Below, piece by piece: positions 48,539 through 60,225 of a stretch of 64,000 nucleotides of DNA; positions within the stretch are counted from its first letter, which is position 1; the number at the start of each line of letters is the position of its first letter. The stretch comes from Alnus glutinosa (lineage: Eukaryota; Streptophyta; Magnoliopsida; Fagales; Betulaceae), in NCBI RefSeq assembly GCF_958979055.1, contig NC_084899.1:24123501-24187500 (forward strand). Direction: 5' to 3'. Under the pieces are notes generated by a model that had not been told where the DNA came from, did not search any database, and saw only the letters and a program-made list of their open reading frames with translations. The position numbers and the translations under genes were made by a program.

Positions 48539-49272
48539 TTTTTTTTATGAAATAATTAAGAATATATGATTGACAACTCAACCGCTAATTAATTAAATTG
48601 AGAGTATATATAATTTTTTTACCAATTATGGACTATTATGTCAATTTGTAAATAAATTTGTAGTGGATCCCTTAATAAGCTTTTACTACAACCGAAACTT
48701 AGCTTTTACTATATAAGCAAATTGTCATGCACGTCAATTAATTTCTAATAAAATTGTTGTAAAAGATAAGTACCCATTTGATCATGTGACTATGCAATTA
48801 GCACTCCTATCTTTATAATAAGCCTCTTTAATATTAACGTAGCAACTAATTGCTTACCACCAACAAGCTTTATCAGTAAAATGAGACAACGATCTTCTCA
48901 ATTTCAATTGAAATTGATAGTATAAATTTTATAATAAAAACATTGTGAGTTGCACAAATTTTAAATTGTCACAGTAAAATTCAAATTATTCATATTGCTA
49001 GGTCACTTATAACGTAATATCATATACACAGTTGAATATTGCTAAAAATCTAATGAGAAATGTTAATTAATAGTTCTTCTCTATTAATTGATGATGATAT
49101 ATAGACCTGAAAAATCACGGAAACGAATCAAATTTATAAAAGCTCTGTTCGTGATGAAGACATGCAGTTCATGGGTGTTTGTTTCTTTCTCTGAAGATTC
49201 ATGAAGCAGAGAGCCACCTGCGCGCCCTAACAAACATCACGAGGTACGTGTAAGAAATTAGGGTTGGGAAGC

Positions 49273-49355
49273 CATGCAAAGTGAAGAATGGCAAAAGATT
49301 CCCGACGCACTATCTCATACGTGTCCCTCACCCACACCAACATATTCCTATAAAT
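49273..49355 (+). promoter_or_regulatory. 11S globulin gene 3 promoter elements
   Basis: The RY motif CATGCAAAG begins at 49273, TACGTGTC (ACGT core) lies near 49318, and the TATA box TATAAAT is at 49349-49355, 53 bases before the ATG. The order is as in gene 1. Confidence 0.75.
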
Positions 49356-49407
49356 TCTGGCATCCCCCAGTCGCCACTTCACATCAGAACCAAATTAAAC
49401 AACAGCC

Positions 49408-51437
49408 ATGGCCAAGCTTACCTTGGTCTCTTTTTCTCTGTGCCTTCTTGTGCTCTTCAATGGCTGCCTAGCTCAAAGGCGGCAGCAACAACGACAGTTT
49501 GGCGAGTGCCGGCTCGACAGGCTAGATGCCCTTGAACCCACTAACCGCGTTGAGGCTGAAGCCGGCGTGATCGAGTCTTGGGACCACAACGACCAGCAAT
49601 TCCAGTGCGCTGGGGTGGCCGTCATCCGGCGTACCATTGAGCCCAACGGCCTTCTCTTGCCTCAATACAGCAATGCTCCAGAACTCGTATACATTGAAAG
49701 AGGTGAAAATTAAGAACTAGCTAGCTGGCTCGATCTTGTTGCAAATTCATTCTATTACACGTACAACTACTAACTTTTTTTGAGTACAGGTAGGGGAATC
49801 AGCGGCATCCTGTTTCCTGGCTGTCCTGAAACATTTGAAGAACCTCAACAACAATCTCAACAGGGACAGGGACAGAGCCGCAGGTCTCAACAAGACCGGC
49901 ATCAGAAGATTCGACACTTCCAAGAGGGGGACATCATCGCATTGCCGGCTGGAGTAGCCCATTGGTGCTACAACGACGGGGATTCCCCAGTTGTCGCAGT
50001 CTCTCTCCTTCACACCAACAACAATGACAACCAGCTTGACGAGAACCCTAGAGTAAGAAACTCACGCTCCCTAGCTCGCGCGCGAAATTACTATATATAT
50101 ACATGCATGTATACAATATATTGTATGTATTAATTGTATTCTTTGTATGTGGGTTTAGCACTTCTACCTCGCTGGTAACCCAGAGGACGAGCATCAGCGA
50201 CAGGGTCACCAGCAATACGAGCAGCACCGCCGCCAACAACAACGTCGCCGACAGCACCGTGGCGAGCGTGGTGGGGAAGACGAACGACAGAGGGGCCAAG
50301 GAAACAACGTATTCAGTGGCTTCGATGCCGAGTTTTTGGCGGACGCCTTCAACGTGGATGTTGAGACGGCCAGAAAGCTTCAGAGCAATCAGGACAACAG
50401 GAGGAACATAGTGAGAGTGGAAGGCAAGCTTCAGATGGTCAGGCCACATGGTTCACGTGAGGAATGGCAGCGAGAGGAGAGGCAAGAGAGGCAAAGAGAG
50501 CAAGAGCGGGAACGCCAGCGTCGCCAGGGAGGACGTGGACGTGATGAGAATGGCCTTGAGGAGACAATTTGCTCTTTGAGGCTCACCGAGAACATCGGTG
50601 ACCGTTCACGAGCCGACATTTACACTGAACAAGCCGGTCGCATCAACACCGCGAACAGCCTTACCTTCCCAGTCCTTCGCTGGCTCCAACTCAGTGCTGA
50701 GAGAGGCGATCTAGAAAGGGTACGTTCGTAAGAGGGAAAAATGCTGCACAAAATATACTTTTTCTTCTTCTTCTTTTTTTTTTTTTTTTCTTTTTTTTTT
50801 TTTATAAATATTTTTATAACTAATACACAGCCTAATGGATCGTGGTAGGATGTGCAAGAGAAATGTTGCACAAACTTCATCAATTACTATTTATGTCCCA
50901 TCTGTTTTATTTTAAACAAACAAAATAAATAAAAATAAAAAATCAAATTTTAATCAGATGATATGCATATATAAAGCACTATACATCTTGTGCATGCAGG
51001 ATGGTCTTTATGTACCGCACTGGAACCTGAATGCCCACAGTTTGGTGTACGCCCTAAGGGGTCGTGCCCAGGTTCAGGTGGTCGACGACAACGGTCAGAC
51101 CGTTTTCGACGATGAGCTTAGACAGGGTCAGCTCTTGACCATCCCACAGAACTTCGCTGTTGCGAAACGGGCGAGCAATGAGGGTTTCGAGTGGGTGGCC
51201 TTCAAGACCAATGACAACGCCATGGTTAGCCCTCTTGCGGGACGAACCTCGGCCATTCGGGCCTTGCCGGACGAAGTCGTTGCCAATGCTTTCCAGATTT
51301 CTCGAGAGGAAGCCAGAAGGCTGAAATATAACAGGCAGGAGACAACTCTAGCTCGCTCAAGCAGATCTTCCTCTGAGAGGAGGAGGAGGTCAGAATCTGA
51401 GAGGGGATCTTCCTCTGAGAGGAGGGCTGAAGCATAA
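49408..51437 (+). CDS. 11S globulin (legumin) seed storage protein, gene 3
   Basis: Exons 49408-49702, 49790-50052, 50159-50719 and 51000-51437 join to 518 residues. The signal peptide runs to about residue 22 ([23 protein letters not shown]). The acidic chain has [19 protein letters not shown] and HWCYNDGD. The variable Gln/Arg region includes [15 protein letters not shown]. The processing site is Asn317-Gly318 in [13 protein letters not shown]. The basic chain carries the second cupin ([20 protein letters not shown]) and ends in a [22 protein letters not shown] tail. It is very close to hazelnut Cor a 9 and nearly identical to gene 4. All exon joins keep frame and there are no lesions, so it is probably expressed in seeds. 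Intron 3 (280 bases) is longer than in gene 1 (102) and holds a T-rich run. Confidence 0.96.
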
Positions 51438-51862
51438 TTGAAAAAGATCGAATGCGATGTAATGTCATGCATGCGGCACGTAGCTTTGTTTTCTGGCTGC
51501 TAGGCTCTTAAGCTAGATAATAAAAGGTCTTTTCCATGGCCCTTTCTGTATTAATAATCTATGTTTTGAAGAGTTTCCACCCAAGTAAATTACTACTACG
51601 TGTACCTATGTGAGCTAGTAAATTAATAAAAGTACTGTATGGTTTCTCATCTATGTATGTTGCTTTATTTATATAAACGTTTTGTAAATGCGATTTGAAT
51701 TTAATTACTCATTCACTATTCACTTTTTAATTTTGAAAATTTTAATTTTAAAATTTAGATATCTTGAGTTTTCATTATTTGTAATAAACCATTGGATTTG
51801 TTTTTTTTTTACATGTGAGTCATAAATATTTAATAGTTAATTTTTTAAAAAAATTGTTAGAG

Positions 51863-51864
<2 letters not shown>

Positions 51865-51901
<37 letters not shown>
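51865..51901. repeat. (TA)n microsatellite
   Basis: About 18 TA units, followed after 50 bases by a poly-A run at 51951-51970. Confidence 0.9.
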
Positions 51902-51906
<5 letters not shown>

Positions 51907-52130
51907 GTAAGTAACTAATGACACTCTTTCTCTCTCTCTCAAAAAAGAGAAAAAAAAAAAAAAAAAAAAAACTCAATCATATATTATTCATTACCTCGCA
52001 TGAAAATAAGATTAAGTTTCAATGAATTCCAAAATCAAAATGAGAAACTGTGCATAAAACCTTTCTCATTTGAACTGGTAAAACACACGTACACTTTAAC
52101 TAAGACAAACGTACCTTGAAACGAACTCTA

Positions 52131-52246
52131 AAATTCAAGCTTCAGGCTTTAATTGGCTGGAGATTACGACTCATGAAGTAGAGGTCTCAAATTCAAGCTC
52201 CAGGCCTCAATTGGCTGGAGATTACGACTCATGAAGTAGAGGTCAT
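52131..52246 (+). repeat. 58-base tandem duplication
   Basis: Two copies of a 58-base unit (AAATTCAAGC... GACTCATGAAGTAGAGGTC) start at 52131 and 52189. They are nearly identical. Confidence 0.85.
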
Positions 52247-52448
52247 TAGTTCGAAACCCCCCTCTCCCTCCCCCTCTTGTGTGAACATGTCAAAAAAAAT
52301 AAATAAAATAAATAAATAAATAAAAAAAGAAGAAGAAGAGGAAAGAAAGAAAGAAAGAAACTCAAACATCACACTCCATGAGTTTTCTACATCCATATTT
52401 GTGTGAGTGTGAAACACTAAATATTCAAAAATCAGCTCTTATTACACA

Positions 52449-52590
52449 AAATATTCAAACGCCCACAATCTGAGCAAAAATGGCAGTAACTAACACATAA
52501 ATCCCAGTTTCAATTACAGAGAGTATTCAAACACCCACAATCTGAACAAAAATAACAGTAACTAACACATAATCCTAGTTGTTAACGAAC
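52449..52590 (+). repeat. About 74-base tandem duplication
   Basis: The unit beginning TATTCAAACGCCCACAATCT (near 52450) recurs near 52524 as TATTCAAACACCCACAATCT. Both continue into CAGTAACTAACACATAA. The region between this and 53126 shows nothing else recognisable. Confidence 0.75.
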
Positions 52591-53123
52591 AGTACGTAAT
52601 AGTATTCGATTTTGTAGTAGGTTAAGTATGAAATTCAAGCACTTACACTTGGTGGGATTTTCAGGCTCTCCCGAATACTTCACCTACAATACATACAACA
52701 TTTGAAACTATATCAAATCAAATAAACAAAATACAATTCATATGCAGCACATAAGCTTGTACACGAATAATGAATATGATATTGATGGTCCACTGTACCA
52801 GACCCTCCATTCAGGATCCATGGGTGCCCTGCATTTTACAAACAAGAAGGCAGAGTTCAGCACTTAAGTAATGAAAAACTAAAAGAAGTCCATAAATTAC
52901 AAACAAGGAATCAAAGTAAAACCATGCACTCCTAGAAATATAATTTTTTTCAAGTTATCAGGCCACTACAGCATTTGAATTTCACAAGTGCAGCGCCAAT
53001 AAAGCCATGAGAGATTATTTGTAAAATGGCCCCATTGAGGCCCATTAGTTTTCGGAACAGAACAAAAATATCAAAAGCAAACCTTAAATTTCTGCTTGGC
53101 TCCTTCAAAAATACTGAAAAGGA

Positions 53124-53126
<3 letters not shown>

Positions 53127-53167
<41 letters not shown>
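53127..53167. repeat. (TA)n microsatellite
   Basis: About 20 TA units lie between spacer and the LINE region. Confidence 0.9.
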
Positions 53168-53169
<2 letters not shown>

Positions 53170-53389
53170 TTCAATACCTTTGACAAACTATTCTGTCAAA
53201 TTTGGCCCTCATCACAAAATTGGGTTGGAAACTTCACAATAACTCCGATAATCTTTGGGTTCAGCAACTCCAAAAAAATTATATCAGCTATGACAATTTA
53301 TTATCAGCTCCAGATCCCCCTTCATCATCTTGGCTATGAAAAGGTATTCAGAAATGCAAACATTTTCTTATTTCTGGAGCTTGCTTAAG

Positions 53390-54880
53390 AGTCTCAACAT
53401 CTTCGCATGTTCCTATTTGGACTACAGCCTGTATTCCAACAATTCCTTCTTTTCGACCTTCTCCGAAGTTTCCGAATAATAGGAATCTCTCATCTCTTTT
53501 TGTCTCAGATTTGATTTTGCAGAGGACTACACGATGGGATATGCACATTATTTCACAATCAATTTTTTGATCCTATCTCTATTAGAGCAATATCACAAAT
53601 TTGTATCTCTACTGTTCTAAGCCAAGCTTCTTATGGACTCATTCTTGCTTAGGTTGTTTTACAACAAATTAAGCATATCTTGCCATCTTGGGTACTAATT
53701 TATCTCCTCCAACTCTTCCCTTGTGAAAAGCTATTTGGAAGCTGAATTTAAATGATCGCTTGAGGCTATTCTTATGAAAAATTGCATGGAACATTCTACC
53801 TACTAAAGCTCGACTACAGTCTATCATTCCATCAATGGCATCCGATCTCTCTTGTCCTCTTTGTAAGACAGATGTAGATTCATTGGAACATTTATTCTTC
53901 AACTATGTTTTTGCAAGAGTAGTTTGGCGCAATTCCTCCTGGCCAATTGATTCCACATCTCTGCCTTTTTCTAATATGATAGATTGGATAAAAGTTTTAA
54001 TATCACCTGGCACTTCCCTTTCTATTCCAAAACAGGATCATCATCGCTTCCAAATCTTTGCAGCGGTCTCTTGTGATTTCCTTTGGTTCTATCGTAATAA
54101 GGCTTTTCATGATGGTGTTTCTTTTGATGCTCTCCAGATTTTCAGAAATGTTAACAAGATCTATCAACATTATTCCATGGCCTGGACTCGGTTATCGACT
54201 CCTTTGATAGAAAAATTGATTCATCCACCTGATGACTGGTTCAAGGTCAACTTTGATACAGCTATTCGTGAAGACTTCTCAATCCAAGCTGCTGTTTGTC
54301 GGAATCATAAAGGCCAAATTCTTGACATGGTTTCTCAGATTAATTTTCCCTGCTCTCCGAATCTGGGTGAAGCATTAGCTGCCCATTTGGCTATCTTGTT
54401 AGCGTCCTCCTTACGTCTCAAGAAATTTATCCTTGAGGGTGACTCCCAAACTGTTATTTTAGCTCTACAACAACCAACTCTTTTATAGGATTGGCGTATC
54501 TCAAATACTATATATGAATCTATTGATTCTATCCCTGCTGATTCTTCATGGTCAACCCGGAAGGCTAACAGAAGTATAAACTTCTGTGCTCATTATGCAG
54601 CACATTGGGCCGCAGCCAAGTTTATTCCTGGCAGCATTCCCACCTATCTGTCTCCTATTTCCTCCATTCCAATTTTTAGTGGGAATGATCCACCTTAGGC
54701 TTGTTACTCTTCTCATAAGTCATAGCTTTAGCTTTAGTTTTACTTATGTTTAAACTCTAGCTAGCTATGTTTCTTTAAGGTTTCTGTGTGTATTTGTTTT
54801 GGCTCTAGCTTTTGCTACAGCTTTGTTTGTTTTCAACTTATCTATAAAAATAAAAAAAAATAAAAAATAAAAAAACTATT
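53390..54880 (+). mobile_element. LINE 3' end with zf-RVT and RNase H
   Basis: A 5'-truncated non-LTR element of a lineage different from the SMC1-intron LINEs, because it carries a plant-type RNase H. In 53740-54490 the frame gives LPTKARLQSI (after a shift), the zinc region CPLCKTDVDSLEHLFFNYVF, a DFLWFYRNKAFHDG block, then RNase H: WFKVNFDTAI (first Asp), LGEALAAHLAI (Glu) and ILEGDSQTVILAL (second Asp). Past the stop at 54486-54488 the same frame continues with the C-terminus to about 54700. An A-rich tail lies at 54846-54875. Stops and shifts upstream make it defective, though the 217-codon frame is long. Confidence 0.85.
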
Positions 54881-54960
54881 ATGTAGCCTATTGTTGCGGT
54901 CTTGCCTGCCATAACATAATTTATTTGTTTCCCACAGCCAACAAATTAAACTCAACAATC

Positions 54961-55980
54961 AATTTTTTTGGATCAAGATTCCTTCAAATTTCCTTTGACA
55001 TTTGAGATTTCAAATTGTTAAATCCCAACCCTCCTTTACATCTAAAGCTTAATGTGATAGGTATCCAGATGAAATAAATGCTAAAATAAGCCAAAATAAA
55101 CACACAAAAATAGAGACAAAAATGCCCTTCACCATCTCCGGTTGAACACCAACCGGAGGCAACCGAACCCGGCGCAACCCAGGTGGAAGCCTCACCACCA
55201 CGTGGCCGATCCGGCCCCCGACCCGACCCAGACCTTCGCAATCATTGTGGACATTGCAACAGGGGTCCCGGGAGCTTCAGAATGTGATAGGTATCCAGAT
55301 GAAATAAATGCTAAAATAATCCAAAATAAACACACAAAAAAAGAGACAAAAATGCCCTTCACCATCTCTGGTTGAACACCAACCGGAGACAACCGAACCC
55401 AGCACAACCCAGGTGGAAGCCGCTCCACCACGTGGCTGATCCGGCCCCCGACCCGACCCAGACCTTAGCAATCATTGTGGACCTTGGTGCAGGGGTCCCA
55501 GGAGAGGACGATGCTCGGGGCTCGCGATCCATTGCCGTTGGCTGAGTCCTGTCGGCTGAAGTCTCAGTCAGCAAGATTAGGATCTCACCGACTGGGACTT
55601 CAGCTGGCAGATCCAACCGGGATGGATTAGGATCACGTCGATCAGGACTTGGGGGCGTACAGCGCTTGTCGGAGGCCCAAGGTCGAGGTCAGGGTCGGCG
55701 ATGTGGTGGTCTGCGACGACAACATGGTGGTATGCGCCGGGCGTGCGTGGGTTTTCCAGCGTCTTGTATTGGATTTTGTTCTACATTTAAGAGGGAAGGG
55801 CCTCTGAAGGGCATTTTCGTCTCTATGTTTGTGAGTATGTTTTGGATTATTTTAGAATTTATTTCATGTGGACAGCTGGTACGTTATAAATTGTTAGATG
55901 TAAAGGATGATTAGGATTTAAGAATTTGAGAATCTTAAATGTCAACAGAAATTTAAGGGGATCCTAATCCCAATTTTTTT
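54961..55980. mobile_element. MULE-like TIR element with 9-bp TSD
   Basis: The inner ends are GGATCAAGATTCC (54970) and, reverse-complemented, GGGATTAGGATCCCC (to 55971). The match continues inward for some 180 bases (shared TTGACATTT, CCTTTACATCTAA, ATGAAATAAAT, AAAATGCCCTTC). Both sides are flanked by AATTTTTTT (54961-54969 and 55972-55980), a 9-base duplication as expected for Mutator-like elements, although the run of T weakens that evidence. The interior is GC-rich, unlike the surrounding DNA, and contains a 230-base tandem duplication. No transposase is present, so the element is non-autonomous and may be a Pack-MULE. Confidence 0.75.
55051..55510 (+). repeat. 230-base tandem duplication in TIR element
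   Basis: Two units starting AATGTGATAGGTATCCAGAT at 55051 and 55281 run in parallel for their whole length, with about 20 differences. The unit joins TIR sequence to a GC-rich piece (CACGTGGCCGATCCGGCCCC). Confidence 0.9.
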
Positions 55981-56233
55981 TATTGTGTTCCACACTCAAA
56001 TCCACGTCATCGATCCTAGTATCATGGCCACCCACTCCAGTTCTTCTTCTTCCTCTGTCACTAGACTCGACAGTCGCTACCAACAACACCATTACCTCTG
56101 TCGTGAACATATTATGCTGCCTTTGTTATTTGGTGTTTATAAGATCATATTATTCTCAGTGCTCTTCTCTCCACTCTTTCTGATAACATGTTGGCCCATG
56201 TAGCTAGTTTGTGTTGCATCATACATCGCCTTG

Positions 56234-57133
56234 CAGGGCCGGCTCGATAAATTTTGAGGCCTAAGGCGACAAGTTTAAGTGAGGTCATTTTTTTATATTT
56301 AAATATTAGTTAAATTAAATTTATTTTAATATTTATATTATATATATATATTTTTAATATGTCAATTAGAGCACTTTCTTCTATTTGTAAAATGTATTTT
56401 AAAACTTTTTTTAATAACTTATTAGATATAGAATAACTTATCACTTGATTCAAAGACATAAAATAATAAGATTTAAATAAAAATAAAGAGAAAAATGAAA
56501 ATAAGTTATATAAAGATTGGTGTGTATTCTAGAACATAATGCGAAAAAAATTGTTGGACATTGAAGACTCACCGTTGGTGTAGTTCTATCTATTATACAT
56601 AACTCAAACAATCAGACTTTATGCACTTTGAAATTTTTTTATATTTTTCTAAATATTCAATTCAAATAAAAAATGTTGGAAAAAAATTTATGCACATTGG
56701 ACTAATTTCATGAATGTAAAAATTGAGCTTTTAAAAAAAGTAAATAAGTTAAACTTTTCAAGAATTTATGGATTTTTTTTTTTTCCTGAATGTGAATAAT
56801 GAGATTCTCAATTTGTAATTACTTTTTCCATGATTGAGAGCATTAGTTAAAAACTATTTATTAATTTTTTCCTTCATTAGAGTCTAAAATTTGTTTTGAA
56901 AATAATTTTATTGTACAATTATTAAGTGCAGGACTTAATTAAAGAGTATTTTATTAACTTTTTTTTTTTTTGATAAGAGTATTTTATTAACTTTTTACCA
57001 TATTAGATTCTTAAAATGCTTTTTTAAACTTTAATTCTTTTAAAAAATAATATAAATTTATTGTATAATTATTAGTTTAGGGCTTAATTAGGTGACTGCC
57101 TAAGTCGCCAACGGCTTGAGCCACCCATGCTGT
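56234..57133. mobile_element. Possible hAT-like non-autonomous element
   Basis: The left end CAGGGCCGGCTCGATAAATT continues to GAGGCCTAAGGCGAC, the common 5' terminus of plant hAT elements. The right end near 57095-57133 (GCCTAAGTCGCC...GGCTTGAGCC) is a diverged inverted match. The interior is very AT-rich and non-coding. I did not find an 8-base target duplication, so the right edge is uncertain. Confidence 0.4.
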
Positions 57134-57348
57134 CATGTTCCCCCAATCAAATAGTCGATTACAATTTACCTGGAACATCTTCATTCCCAAATCAAAGAAA
57201 ACCTAATCCAAATCCTAACAAACCTTGATGCCCAATTCGACACAGAAAGTAAATATCAATCGTTCAACTTCACCTGTCCTATCAATTCCAAATCCTTAAA
57301 TTGAAAGCCAAACAATTAAAGAAAAGAGAAATCAGAAATGAAACGTAC

Positions 57349-57540
57349 CGTCCTCAGCATCCTCCTCTTCCTCATCACGTACTGTACGTCCACCTGCGAC
57401 TCGATATCCAAGAACTAGGACCCGAGCCACCTCTTAGCCCAGTGCTTCTGCCCCCCCGGCTCCACCACCGTAATCATCGTCGTCGTCATCCCCCTCCACC
57501 AAGTGTCAATGAAGTCCGATCGCCACTTCCGGCTTGTCAT
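57349..57540 (-). pseudogene. Possible first-exon remnant, unknown gene
   Basis: On the minus strand an ATG (57540) after a purine-rich GGA-type leader opens a frame of 64 codons. It ends exactly at a GTACGT donor-like site (57343-57348) and has one in-frame TAG at 57415-57417. The encoded peptide begins MTSRKWRSDFIDTWWRG; I do not recognise it. It could be a decayed gene fragment or chance. Confidence 0.25.
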
Positions 57541-57793
57541 TCCTCTCTCTTTCTCTTCCTCCTCCTCCTCCTTTCCTTCATTGAAGAGCGGAACGCAAAT
57601 CTAACCAGAATATATAATAAAACCTGATCTTTCTCTTACCTTTGGAGAGAGATTTCAACTCAGACAGAAAAAAGTTAGGGCGAAAATGTAAAGGAGTATA
57701 GACGGAGGTTGGAGCCTTGGTATATTGGTGGGAAATTTTCGTCAGAGTGCCAAAGACTCCGCGTAGAAATTTTTGTTAAGTATTTATACTTCG

Positions 57794-57953
57794 AGGAATG
57801 CTAGAGTATTTTCTAGCGTTCTCCTGAAATAACATAGATATAATTTTTTTGATTAAAAAATTGCATCTATGCCTTCTAAAAAGACAGATGTAATTTTTTA
57901 ATTACATATATGCCATTCCAGGAGAATATCAAGAGATGCTCTAGCATTTCTCT
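57794..57953. mobile_element. Foldback MITE (GAATGCTAGAG type)
   Basis: Inverted ends GGAATGCTAGAGTATTTTCT and AGATGCTCTAGCATTTCT, with inner inverted CTCCTG/CAGGAG blocks. About 160 bases, with no coding. Confidence 0.65.
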
Positions 57954-58811
57954 TATACTTTTAGCGAGAACGCTAAGATATTTTATACTTTTACTAACGA
58001 TATTAACGGTCTTCACTAATAGTCTTATTAATGTCCATTGAAACTACCAATTACGTTAACGCTCTTCTCAAACTATTAAAACATCTCAATGTCCTCTCTA
58101 AGACCAATAAAAATACAAAAATAAACATAAAATATTTTCAATAAGATAAAAATGTCTTTATAAATTCGAAAAAAAAATTAAAAATTAAAAAAAATTAAAA
58201 ATTTAATTTATTATATTTTTTTTAAAAAAAAAAGGAAAAGGACCCGTTTTTATTTTTTTTTGTATAACTTTTTGTTATATTAGATTTTTTTTAATTTTTT
58301 TTTAAAAGTTAATTATTTTATGAATGGTATTTTGGTCATTAGGAGGGACATTGACATTTTTTGATAGTTTAGGGAGCCGGGGGTGATTGACACAATAAAT
58401 AGTTGAGGGGAGGAGAAAATTGACAATATAATGGTAGTTTGAGGAGGTTATGTATACTTTTCTCAAAATTTTAATAATTTTATGAATGATGTTTTTGTCA
58501 TTAGGGAGATATTGACTTGTTTTGGTAGTTTAGGGAGGGATATTGACACAATTGATAGTTTGGAGTGGAAACATTGGCAATGAGGCGGTAATTTGAGGGG
58601 GTTATGTGTATTTTTTTTTTAATTGTATTTGTTCTCGTGGTATTACATTGAGCGTTGACATGGATGCTGATATATTAAATGAGATATGCCCCCAAATCGT
58701 TAACTTTAATATGACAGTAAATTAAGGGAATTACCTATTTGAAACATAAGTAAGACCTAAATAACTTATTCTTGAAATTAGAAATCGAAGGATTAAATTC
58801 AAAACCGATTA
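57954..58811. other. AT-rich spacer
   Basis: Long A and T runs. Two similar stretches (about 58320-58455 and 58480-58620, sharing GTTTAGGGAG and GAGGGGGTTATGT-like blocks) look like an old direct duplication of about 150 bases. No gene is seen. Confidence 0.4.
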
Positions 58812-59113
58812 AAGGTCCGTTTGGGTTTGCGATTTCAAAAAGTTCGATTTTAAAATGTACGATTTAAAAAAGTAATTTTTAAAAACTCAGTTAAGGGTTT
58901 GACAAAATCGTAGTTTGACCTTTAAAATCGCAAATTAGCCTTTTAAAATACTGCGTTTTCAAAAAAGCATCACATTACCTGCGATTTGAATAAACACTTT
59001 TCTGCATTTTCAAATCGCAATTTTTTAAAAACGCAGTTTTCAAACGGTTCATTTTCTGCGATTTGGTTTAAAATCACATTTTTTCTCTACGAAATCGCAA
59101 TCCAAACGCACCC
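58812..59113. mobile_element. MITE, GGTCCGTTTGG ends
   Basis: Inverted ends GGTCCGTTTGGG and, reverse-complemented, GGTGCGTTTGGATTGCGATTTC. The interior is made of AAATCGCA/TGCGATTT blocks in both directions. TAAA lies on both sides. It is related to the MITE in globulin gene 1 intron 2. Confidence 0.65.
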
Positions 59114-59189
59114 TAAAACTTAGAAGTTAAATATGATTTTTTTTTTTCCAAAATCTTTCTTATAGGATCCGGTAGGGGTAGTCATCATT

Positions 59190-59790
59190 TTCATATTCTA
59201 TTTCTATTTTAAATTAACGTTTTTAGTTGTATTCTCATTTCTCAGGTTCTCTTCAGAATTAGTACGTACAGATCGACTAGTTTGTCATTTAAGATGATCG
59301 ATTTCATATCTACGCAGTTCATATTAATTTATAAGAAACCACTTTACAATAATTTTACTTTTAGAATCGTGTTCACAAACCTAGCTCTTACAAACTTATT
59401 TTTACTACTAATTTTGAAAAATTTGTTAAATAACTACTTATCTTAAACTTTTAAGTTAATTACTTACCAAAAAAAAAAAAAGCTTAGGTTAATAAAATAT
59501 AATAAATTTATTTATAACCTTAAACCTTATAATTTTGTAAATGGAACTGCTGGAGATTATTGAATTTTATTTTCATGTGAGGTAATGAGTAATATTTGTT
59601 CCTTTCTGGGCTCCTTTTTTTTTTTTTTTTTTTTTTTTCCTGAGTGTCATTAGTTATTTACTTTCATATTTGCGTGACATATATATATATATATGTGGTT
59701 AGATCAGCTTGTGATATATTTATTGCCTTTATCTATAGATTGGAAATCGTCAAAACAGGCTATTAATGCTGAAGTTTCTCATATCAATTA
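59190..59790. repeat. Inverted copy of globulin gene 1 downstream DNA
   Basis: The reverse complement matches 43405-44080 in the same order. Examples are GAGAAACTTCAGCATTAATA, TGTTTTGACGATTT, AATAAGTTTGTAA, AAAAGTAAAATTATTGT and AACGTTAATTTAAAATAGAA. It shows that the duplicated unit included over 1 kb of 3' flank. Confidence 0.75.
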
Positions 59791-60225
59791 TCAATATAAG
59801 AAGTAATGTTAGGTCTCTCTCAACTACTTTTGAAATGATCATTGGTTTGAGATTAAAATGACAATTTAAAATGATGATTAATTGGTTTTGAGATGATACA
59901 TTAATAAATTGTCTTCAAGAAATTTATTGCGAATAATAAAAAACTTAAGACATCTAAATTCTAAAATTAAAAATTAAAAAGTGAATGAGTGAATCCTTTA
60001 AAAAAAAAAAAAAAAAAAAAAGGGTAGAAGAGAAAACATATAAATAAAGCAACATATATAAATGAGAAACCATACAGTACTTTTATTAATATACTAGCTC
60101 ACAAAGGTACACGTAGTAGTTATTTACTTGGGTAGAAACTCTTCAAAACATAGATTATTAATACGTACAGAAAACAAAACTACGTGCCGCATGCATGACA
60201 TTACATCGCATTCGATCTTTTTCAA

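Larger units (their letters stand above)
47900..51840 (+). repeat. Inverted duplication, left arm (gene 3)
   Basis: This arm matches the reverse complement of about 59880-63710. Shared landmarks outside the gene include the AGTTTGACTTTG block near 47930, an old foldback MITE at 48374-48538, the promoter, and the 3' flank up to about 51800. The outer edges are set by eye and are approximate. Confidence 0.75.

Noticed and set aside
55985-56203. Small plus-strand gene with Ser-rich start
   Set aside because: Two overlapping short frames with no motif, next to transposon ends, and no splice or promoter support.
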